Origin: Sandaracinus amylolyticus
GTDB lineage: Bacteria > Myxococcota_A > Polyangia > Polyangiales > Sandaracinaceae
NCBI RefSeq assembly: GCF_021631985.1
Contig: NZ_CP070225.1
Span: 9,982,001 to 10,046,000, forward strand
Length of the DNA: 64,000 bases
Direction of reading: 5' to 3'
Part shown: positions 40,828 to 46,842 of the stretch, piece after piece
Position numbering within the stretch: position 1 is the first letter of the stretch
Layout: every line of letters begins with the position of its first letter
Program-made: the position numbers and the translations under genes
The notes under the pieces: model-generated
Seen by the model: only the letters and a program-made list of their open reading frames with translations
What the model was told of the DNA's origin: nothing
Database searches by the model: none

Positions 40828-42130
40828 GCAGCCACTGGGCGACGTTGAAGTAGACGACGAGCCCCGCCAGATCGACGAGCGTCGCGACGAAGGGCGCCGA
40901 TGCGCTCGCGGGATCCGCGCGCATCAGTCGGATCACGAAGGGCAACATCGATCCCGCGATCGTCCCGCACACCACCACGCCCAGCAGGCTGATCCCGACC
41001 GTCAGCCCGATGAGCAGCCAGTGCTCTCCGTACGTCCCGAAGAGCGCTTCGCCGATCGCGACGCGCACGACGCCGATCACCGCGAGGATCGACCCCAGCG
41101 CGATCCCCGCGAGCAGCTCGCGGTGCGCGATGCGCCACCAGTCGCGCATGCCGACCTCACCGAGCGCCATCGCGCGGATGATCAGCGTGCTCGCCTGCGA
41201 TCCCGAATTGCCGCCGCTCGAGATGATCAGCGGCACGAAGAGCGCGAGCACCACCGCGCTCGCGATCTCCTCCTCGTACGCGCCCATCGCGGTCGTGGTG
41301 AGCGTCTCGCCGAGGAAGAGCACCGCGAGCCATCCCGCGCGCTTCTTCACCAGCCCGGGCAGGCTCGTCTGCATGTAGCGCTGCTCGAGCGCCTCCTGAC
41401 CACCGAGCTTCTGGATGTCCTCGGTCGCCTCCTGCTGCACGACGTCGACGATGTCGTCGACCGTGATGATGCCCTTCATCCGCCCTTCTTCGTCGACGAC
41501 CGGCACCGCGCCGAGATCGTGCTCCGCGATCACGCGCGCGACCTCCTCCTGGTCCATCGACTCCGGCACCGTCACGAGGTCGCGCGTCATCACGTCGCCG
41601 ACCCTCGCGTTCTCGCGCGCCGCGAACACGTCGCGGAACGAGAGCACGCCGAGCAGGCGCTGCTCTCCGTCGAGCACGTACGCGTAGTGCAGCGTCTCGA
41701 GCGCGTGCTCCTTCGAGCGCGCCTGTCTGCGCAGATAGAAGAGCGCCTGATCGATCGTCGAGTCCGGGCGCAGCCGCGCGAAGCGCGGGCTCATCAGACC
41801 ACCGGCCTCGTCCTCCTCGTACGCGAGCAGCGCGCTCACCTCGTTGTGCGTCGCCTCGTCGAGCAGCGAGATCAGCTCCTCGCGCAGCGGATCGCCCTCG
41901 AGGTACTGCGCGAGATCGGCGACGTCGTCGGGCGCGAGCAAGCGCGCCCACAAGCGCCGCTCGCCGGGCCGCACCGCGCGGAAGAGCTCCGCCTGATCTT
42001 CGGTCTGCAGCGAGAGGAAGAAGTCGTCCTGCTCGTCGCGCGACATCACGCGGAAGCCCTCCGCGCGCTCCTCCGGCGTCAGCAGGGCCCACGCGTCGAG
42101 CAGGTCCAGCGCGGTCGTGCTCTCGGACAT
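40808..42130 (-). CDS. mgtE: Magnesium transporter MgtE
   Basis: A 440-residue Mg2+ channel of the MgtE family. The N-terminal superhelical domain (residues 1-125) is followed by a CBS pair (GLMSPRFARLRPDSTIDQALFYLRRQ and VGDVMTRDLVTVPESMDQEEVARVIAEHDLGAVPVVDEEGRMKGIITVDDIVDVV). A plug helix and five membrane helices complete it. The channel signature PLIISSGGNSGSQASTLIIRA is intact, and Asp in the last pore helix (VATLVDLAGLVVYF) is the conserved Mg2+ site. Start at ATG 42130; an in-frame ATG at 42259 would add 43 Gly/Arg-rich residues unlike the family. Divergent from the TRAP locus. The 274-base gap (42131-42404) holds promoters but no recognised Mg2+ riboswitch. Confidence 0.95.
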   Translation of the reverse strand: MSESTTALDLLDAWALLTPEERAEGFRVMSRDEQDDFFLSLQTEDQAELFRAVRPGERRLWARLLAPDDVADLAQYLEGDPLREELISLLDEATHNEVSALLAYEEDEAGGLMSPRFARLRPDSTIDQALFYLRRQARSKEHALETLHYAYVLDGEQRLLGVLSFRDVFAARENARVGDVMTRDLVTVPESMDQEEVARVIAEHDLGAVPVVDEEGRMKGIITVDDIVDVVQQEATEDIQKLGGQEALEQRYMQTSLPGLVKKRAGWLAVLFLGETLTTTAMGAYEEEIASAVVLALFVPLIISSGGNSGSQASTLIIRAMALGEVGMRDWWRIAHRELLAGIALGSILAVIGVVRVAIGEALFGTYGEHWLLIGLTVGISLLGVVVCGTIAGSMLPFVIRLMRADPASASAPFVATLVDLAGLVVYFNVAQWLLRGTLL

Positions 42131-42404
42131 CCGTCCAGGTACGTAGTCCCCGCGCCCCCGCTCCATTCCCGCGTGTTTTGGTCGGAAATGGTCCTTTAAC
42201 GCGGAGCCTCCCGAGAACCTACCGAAACCACCTGGCAACACCCACCCGATCAGGTGCATCCTCGGGCGCCTCCGACCCGGGGGGTCTCGGACGTTCGTGC
42301 TCGGCGAATGAATGCGACTGCACGCATCGCAGTCATTCGGCGGCGCACTGCGCGAGGGGCGCCTCGTTCCGGACGGAGAGCTTCGCAGACCGACCGGAGA
42401 CCCG

Positions 42405-43472
42405 ATGAACCAACGCAGCTCTTCTCAACCGCGCCTCGCTCGCTCGCTCGGGATCCTCATCGCGCTGGTCGCGGTGCCCGCGAGCCTTCCCCTCTTCGGA
42501 TGTGACACCGGAGTGTTCGCGGCGAACACGACGATCGGCGTGATGCGCCGCGCCTCGCCGGGCGTGCAGCGCATGCGCGACCCCGAGATCCTCGAGACCG
42601 CGTTCCCCGCGTCGATCCAGCAGATGGAAGGTCTGCTCGAGATCAAGCCCGACGACGCCGTGCTGCGCGCGATGCTCGGCCGCAGCTACGCGAGCTTCGG
42701 GTACGGGTTCATCGAGGACGACTACGAGGTCGCGCAGCTGAGCGACGACGCGTCGGAAGAAGAGATCGAGCACCTGCGCGAGCGCGCGTCGCAGGCGTAC
42801 CTGCGTGGTCGCGAGGTCGCGATCGGCGGCCTCGACCTCGCGCGTCCCGAGGGCGGCGGTCTGCTCGCGCAGCAGAGCCAGGGTCTCGAGGCGTTCACCG
42901 CGCACGTCAACCGCTTCGACAACCGCGAGAACCACGCGCCGCTGCTCTTCTGGGCCGCCTACAACTGGGTGCGCTGGATCAGCCTGCACCGCGACGACAT
43001 GGGCGCGATCGCAGACCTCTCGTACGTGACCGCGCTCGCGGAGCGCGCGTACGAGCTCGACCAGAGCTACATGGACTACGGCCCGGTCGCGCTGCGCGCC
43101 GGCCTGATGGCGGCGGCGCCCCCGCAGCTCGGTGGTCGTCCCCAGGACGCGCGCGTCGAGCTCGAGCGCGCGATCCAGCTCACCGAGCGCAAGAACCTGC
43201 TCTACCTCGTGACGATGGCGCAGCTCGTCGCGATCCCGCTCCAGGATCGCGCGCTCTTCGAGTCGATGTTGAACGAAGTGGTGGCCTTCGACGTCGATTC
43301 GTTCCCCGACCAGCGGATCCCGAACCTGCTCGCGCAGCGCCGCGCCCGTCGTCTGCTCGCGCAGATCGACGACCTCGTGCCCCCGCCGATCGAAGGCGAA
43401 GGGGAAGGCGAGGGCGAGGCTTCGGAGCCGAGCGCGTCGGTCGACGCGGCTGGGTCTCCTTCTTCCACCTGA
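42405..43472 (+). CDS. TRAP transporter TatT-component-like lipoprotein
   Basis: A 355-residue protein with a signal ending in a lipobox-like ASLPLFGC (near residue 33). Its helical, TPR-like body resembles the TatT family first described in Treponema (Tp0956): MEGLLEIKPDDAVLRAMLGRSYASFGYGFIEDDYE, AAYNWVRWISLHRDDMGAIADL and YMDYGPVALRAGLMAAAPPQLGGRPQDARVELERAI. TatT trimers associate with the TatP receptor of TRAP systems and may pass hydrophobic ligands. The C-terminus is Glu/Gly/Pro/Ser-rich. ATG at 42405 with CGGAGA seven bases upstream. The DctP-like gene follows after 15 bases, fixing its role in the TRAP system. Confidence 0.87.
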   Translation: MNQRSSSQPRLARSLGILIALVAVPASLPLFGCDTGVFAANTTIGVMRRASPGVQRMRDPEILETAFPASIQQMEGLLEIKPDDAVLRAMLGRSYASFGYGFIEDDYEVAQLSDDASEEEIEHLRERASQAYLRGREVAIGGLDLARPEGGGLLAQQSQGLEAFTAHVNRFDNRENHAPLLFWAAYNWVRWISLHRDDMGAIADLSYVTALAERAYELDQSYMDYGPVALRAGLMAAAPPQLGGRPQDARVELERAIQLTERKNLLYLVTMAQLVAIPLQDRALFESMLNEVVAFDVDSFPDQRIPNLLAQRRARRLLAQIDDLVPPPIEGEGEGEGEASEPSASVDAAGSPSST

Positions 43473-43487
43473 GGAGCCGGACGAACC

Positions 43488-44510
43488 ATGAAGATCCATC
43501 AGAAGCTCGCGCTGTTCCTGCTCGCGGCGTTCGCGCTCTTCGCGATCGACGCGAGCCCGATGAGCGCCCAAGAGGCGGCGGGCACCGCGGCGGCGACGCG
43601 CACGATCTCGCTCGCCACGCTGGCGCCGCCGGGCTCGACCTGGATGCGCGTGTTCGACGCGTGGAACCGCGAGCTGCGTCGCCGCAGTGAGCGCGGCCTG
43701 CAGTTCCGCATCTACGGCGGCGGCGTGCAGGGCGACGAGGCCGAGGTCATCCGCAAGATCCGCTCGGGCCGTCTCGACGCGGCGTCGGTGACCGCGGTCG
43801 GTCTCGCCCAGATCCATCGTCCGGCGCTCGTGTTCCAGATGCCCGGCATCCTGCGCAACTACGAGCAGCTCGATCGCGCGCGCGAGGCGCTCGCGCCCGA
43901 CATGGACGCGGGGTTCACCAGCGCGGGCTTCAAGATGCTGGGCTGGGCCGACGTCGGTCAGTCGCGCATCTTCTCGACGGCGCCGGTGCGCGTGCCCGCC
44001 GACATGGCGACGCGTCACCCGTGGGTCTGGCGTGACGACCTCGTGCTGCCGACCTTCTACCAGGTCATCCGCAGCAACCCGGTGCCGCTCCAGGTGCCGG
44101 AGGTGCTCGGTGCGATCCAGACGGGCCGCGTCGACACCGCGATCACCCCGCCGGTCCCCTGTGTCGCGCTGCAGTGGTGCTCGCGCCTCACGCACATGAC
44201 CGACATGCCGATGACGATCGTGCTCGGCGGCACCGTGATCGGTGGGCGCCAGTGGGCGGAGCTCACGCCGGATCAGCAGACGATCCTCACCGAGACCGCG
44301 ACGCAGTTCCACCAGCTTGCGCGCCGCAACCTGCGCCGCGACGAGCAGCAGGCGCTCACCGAGATCCGCTCGCGCGGCGCGACGGTCATCGAGGTGACGC
44401 CGGCGCAGCAGCAGGAGTGGCTCAACCTCGGCGCGCAGATCCGCACCCGCCTCGTGGGCCAGATCGCGGACCAGGCGCTCGTCGATCGCGTGGCCGCCTT
44501 CGGTCGCTGA
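43488..44510 (+). CDS. TRAP transporter solute-binding protein (DctP/TatP-like)
   Basis: A 340-residue periplasmic receptor. The signal peptide ends near SAQEAA (residue 29). The body has the DctP fold: ISLATLAPPGSTWMRVFDAWNRELRRRS, QFRIYGGGVQGDEAEVIRKIRSGRLDAASVTAVGLAQIHRPALVFQMPGI, then GVDTAITPP-like GRVDTAITPPVPCVALQW and the C-terminal helices. The Arg that contacts carboxylates in classic DctP proteins is not obvious in the region I can align. Pairing with TatT suggests a lipidic or bulky ligand. ATG at 43488 with GAGG about 13 bases upstream. A hairpin and a strong intrinsic terminator follow the stop, separating it from its permease. Confidence 0.9.
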   Translation: MKIHQKLALFLLAAFALFAIDASPMSAQEAAGTAAATRTISLATLAPPGSTWMRVFDAWNRELRRRSERGLQFRIYGGGVQGDEAEVIRKIRSGRLDAASVTAVGLAQIHRPALVFQMPGILRNYEQLDRAREALAPDMDAGFTSAGFKMLGWADVGQSRIFSTAPVRVPADMATRHPWVWRDDLVLPTFYQVIRSNPVPLQVPEVLGAIQTGRVDTAITPPVPCVALQWCSRLTHMTDMPMTIVLGGTVIGGRQWAELTPDQQTILTETATQFHQLARRNLRRDEQQALTEIRSRGATVIEVTPAQQQEWLNLGAQIRTRLVGQIADQALVDRVAAFGR

Positions 44511-44518
44511 TTCCCCCC

Positions 44519-44640
44519 GGGGGGCTGCGCGCCCCCCTGTCGACCCCCGAGCTGCGCGCGGGTCCCCACCCGCTTGCAGGCGCGGAGACGACACACGAGA
44601 ACGCCGGACCTCGCGCGAGCGAGGCCCGGCGTTTCCTTTT
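44519..44640 (+). terminator. Hairpins and rho-independent terminator after DctP
   Basis: A GGGGGG/CCCCCC hairpin at 44519-44537 precedes a textbook intrinsic terminator. AACGCCGG-A-CCTCGC (44600-44614), a GCGA loop and GCGAGG-C-CCGGCGTT (44619-44633) are followed by TTCCTTTT. It is the clearest T-tailed terminator in the window and should end TatT-DctP transcription before the downstream block. Confidence 0.88.
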
Positions 44641-44795
44641 CAAGCGATCACACCGAGCTGGCGCATCAGCGCGAGCTCGTCGGTGAGGCGCCAGTGCGCG
44701 ACGATGCGGTCGCCGCGGAACCGCTCGATCGTGATCTGCGAGACGCGGATCGCGCGGCCGGTCGGTGCGATGCCGAAGAAGTCGCCGCGGTGGGT
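44640..44795 (-). pseudogene. C-terminal remnant of a SnoaL-like ester cyclase
   Basis: Read on the minus strand, this encodes THRGDFFGIAPTGRAIRVSQ then a segment ending WRLTDELALMRQLGVIA and a stop. THxGxFxGIxPTGR and the W-x-x-x-D-x-x-x-x-xxQLG end are hallmarks of SnoaL-like polyketide/ester cyclases. Only about 51 of the usual 130-140 residues remain, and homology stops abruptly at about 44795. No start or ribosome-binding site precedes it, and the next bases encode a LysR fragment on the other strand. A deletion joined two divergent genes here (inference). Confidence 0.75.
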
Positions 44796-45285
44796 GCGCG
44801 AGCTGCGCAGCCCCGATCAGCCGGACGCGATCCGCGAGGGGCGGGTCGAGCTGGGCATCGCGTGCCTGCCAGTCGAAGGCGAGCTCGAGTCGCGGGTGCT
44901 GGCGACCGAGTCGCTGGTGGTCGCGCTCCCGTCGCGGCATCGCCTCGCGAAGAAGGCGCGGGTCGAGGTCGCCGAGCTGAGGGACGAGCGTTTCGTGATC
45001 GTGCGGCCCGACGTGGAGCCGGCGTGGGCGGGCGCGGTGTCGCGCGCGCTCGCGAAGCACGGCGTGGGCGGCGCGATCGCCCAGGAGACCGACACCAAGA
45101 TCGCGATGCTCGGCCTCGTCGCCGCGGGCCTCGGCGTGTCGGTGGTCTCGAGCAGCATGCGCGTGCTCGAGCGACGGGGCGTGGTGATGCGCCCGGTGAT
45201 CGGCGTCGGCGTGCGGCTGCGGATCGGAGTGATCGCGCGACGCGAACGATCGGCGCGGGCGCAGGCGTTCGTGGACGCGCTCTAG
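44796..45285 (+). pseudogene. C-terminal remnant of a LysR-family regulator
   Basis: About 163 residues match the distal effector-binding domain of LysR regulators: RELRSPDQPDAIREGRVELGIACLP, LATESLVVALPSRHRLAKKARVEVAELRDERFVIV, TDTKIAMLGLVAAGLGVSVVSSSMRVL and RSARAQAFVDAL at the end. The whole HTH domain, linker and first part of the substrate domain (about 130 residues) are missing. A longer open frame (from 44683) exists only because the antisense SnoaL fragment is also open in this frame, so it is not a true N-terminus. Probably inactive, and possibly still transcribed. It ends 4 bases into the convergent AraC gene. Confidence 0.78.
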
Positions 45286-46238
45286 CGCGCGCGCAGCTCG
45301 CGCACGCCGCGGCCCAGCCGCCGTCGCAGCAGGGTCCGCAGCGTGACTCCGTCGCTGTAGCCCACTTCCCGCGCGATCGCCTCGACGTCGTGCGACGTCG
45401 TCTTCATCAGGTGCACCGCGCGCTCGACGCGCAGGTCCTGCACGTAGCCGAGCGGCGTCCGGCCCAGCACCGCGCGCACGCGGCGCGAGAGCGTGCGCTC
45501 GCTCGTCGCCACCGCGCGCGCCGCCGCCGCGAGCGAGAAGCGATCGGCGAGACGACGTCGCGCCCACACCTCGAAGCGCTCGACCAGCGGATCTTCGTGC
45601 GTGAGCTGATCGGGGATCACGAACGGCGCCTGCGAAGGGCGCGCGTCGACGACCAGGTACCGCGCCGCCTGCGCCGCGAGCGTCGGGCTCTTCCTCCGGA
45701 TCCACCACAGCGCGAGATCGACGTGCGCGAACGCGGCGCCCGCCGTCACCCGCCCGCGCGAGTCGACGACCATCTGCGACTCGTCGAGCTCGACGCGCGG
45801 GAAGAGCTCGCGGAAGAGCGGCGCCATCCACCACGTCGTCGTCGCGCGGTGTCCGTCGAGCAGTCCGCTGCGCGCGAGCACGAACGTGCCGGTGCACGCC
45901 GCGGACACCTTCGTGCCCTGGGCGCTCCAGCGTCGGATCAGCGCGACCGCCTCGGCCACGTCGCGGCGCTCGAGCCGCTCGCGCATCGCATCGGGCACGG
46001 TGCAGCCGAGCCCGGGCACGACGACGACGTCGGGCGCGGTGCGCGGAGGCGGCGAGACCGGGACGCGGAGGCCCTGGTGCGTCGTCACGCGCCGGCGCAC
46101 GCCGACGAGCTTCGGCTCGAAGCGAGGCGCGTCCGCCCCGCGCGCCCGTGCGAGATCGGATGCGGTGGTGAGCGTGTCGAGCAGAGACGCCAGCCCGACG
46201 TCGAACGTCCCCTCGAGCGCGAGCACCGCGATCTGCAT
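45282..46238 (-). CDS. GlxA-family AraC-type transcriptional regulator
   Basis: A 318-residue regulator with an N-terminal DJ-1/PfpI-like (GATase1-like) domain: MQIAVLALEGTFDVGLASLLDTLTTA, VVVVPGLGC, and the nucleophile-elbow region SAACTGTFVLARSGLLDGHRATTTWW with Cys retained. AraC helix-turn-helix motifs follow from about residue 225 (SLAAAARAVATSERTLSRRVRAVLGRTPLGYVQDLRVERAVHLM and VEAIAREVGYSDGVTLRTLLRRRLG). GlxA-type regulators sense small metabolites or redox state. The ATG at 46238 is the usual family start; an ATG six codons earlier is possible. The start codon touches a nested inverted repeat shared with the divergent ABM gene. Confidence 0.9.
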   Translation of the reverse strand: MQIAVLALEGTFDVGLASLLDTLTTASDLARARGADAPRFEPKLVGVRRRVTTHQGLRVPVSPPPRTAPDVVVVPGLGCTVPDAMRERLERRDVAEAVALIRRWSAQGTKVSAACTGTFVLARSGLLDGHRATTTWWMAPLFRELFPRVELDESQMVVDSRGRVTAGAAFAHVDLALWWIRRKSPTLAAQAARYLVVDARPSQAPFVIPDQLTHEDPLVERFEVWARRRLADRFSLAAAARAVATSERTLSRRVRAVLGRTPLGYVQDLRVERAVHLMKTTSHDVEAIAREVGYSDGVTLRTLLRRRLGRGVRELRAR

Positions 46239-46276
46239 TGGCGAGAACGATATCATCGTTGTCCATCTCGCCAATG
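46236..46276. promoter_or_regulatory. Nested inverted repeat between AraC and ABM genes
   Basis: Outer arms CATTGGCGAG (46236-46245) and CTCGCCAATG (46267-46276) are perfect inverted repeats. Inside them is AACGAT-N3-ATCGTT. The site sits at the start of the AraC gene and 72 bases before the ABM start, the expected place for an operator controlling both divergent genes. Confidence 0.6.
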
Positions 46277-46347
46277 GCACCTGCTCGGCCCCGCGGCCAC
46301 CGTCCTCTCCACACGCGAACGACGCGTGCTGGCTCGGAGGTGATGCG

Positions 46348-46647
46348 ATGGTGAAGGTCGGTCTGTGGGTGCGGCTCGAGGCGGCGGCGGGGAAGGCGGC
46401 GGAGGTCGAGGCGTTCCTGAAGAGCGCACAGCCGCTCGCGGTCGAGGAGGCGGGCACCGCGGCGTGGTTCGCGGTGAAGCTCGGCCCCTCGACGTTCGCG
46501 ATCTTCGACGTGTTCGCCGACGAGCGCGGCCGTGATGCGCACATCGGGGGCCGGATCGCCGACGCGCTGCGGGCGAAGGCGCCTCAGCTGCTCGCCGCTC
46601 CGCCGGTGATCGAGAAGCACGACGTGCTCGCGGCGAAGCTCGGCTGA
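46348..46647 (+). CDS. Small antibiotic-biosynthesis-monooxygenase (ABM) domain protein
   Basis: A 99-residue dimeric alpha/beta-barrel type protein of the ABM/YgiN family: VKVGLWVRLEAAAGKAAEVEAFLKSAQPLAVEEAGTAAWFAVKLGPSTFAIFDVFADERGRDAHIGGRIADALRAKAPQLL fits the ferredoxin-like strand-helix pattern with the conserved aromatic strand and an H-x-x-G/x-x-x helix. Members include cofactor-free quinol monooxygenases and heme-degrading enzymes. ATG at 46348 with GGAGG seven bases upstream. It is divergent from the GlxA/AraC regulator and likely its target. A strong 13-bp hairpin follows the stop. Confidence 0.85.
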   Translation: MVKVGLWVRLEAAAGKAAEVEAFLKSAQPLAVEEAGTAAWFAVKLGPSTFAIFDVFADERGRDAHIGGRIADALRAKAPQLLAAPPVIEKHDVLAAKLG

Positions 46648-46700
46648 TACGGCCGGCGCCTGCCCGCGGGTCGCTCGCGGGCAGGCGCGTCCTGATACGG
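46644..46700. terminator. 13-bp hairpin flanked by CTGATACGG direct repeats
   Basis: GCGCCTGCCCGCG (46656-46668) pairs perfectly with CGCGGGCAGGCGC (46676-46688) around a 7-base loop, directly after the ABM stop. A 9-bp direct repeat CTGATACGG lies on each side (46644-46652 and 46692-46700). The hairpin probably terminates ABM transcription; the flanking repeat is unexplained. Confidence 0.6.
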
Positions 46701-46842
46701 GGACATGAACGAACTGCAACTTCTGCGTTTCATCACGCTTCCATGACGGAAGGGATCCCGGTAGATTCCCCCCGCCCTCGGGCTGGCCACGGCCCGCGGT
46801 GCGCGTCCTACCTGCTCTGCGACCGAGAGGATCCCCCCCGCG

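Noticed and set aside
42131-42404. Mg2+-sensing riboswitch upstream of mgtE
   Set aside because: The region lacks recognisable M-box or ykoK-type conserved blocks; I see only GC-rich sequence with room for divergent promoters.
44683-45285. An intact 200-residue regulator gene
   Set aside because: The first 37 codons are antisense to the SnoaL remnant and do not resemble LysR; the HTH domain is missing.
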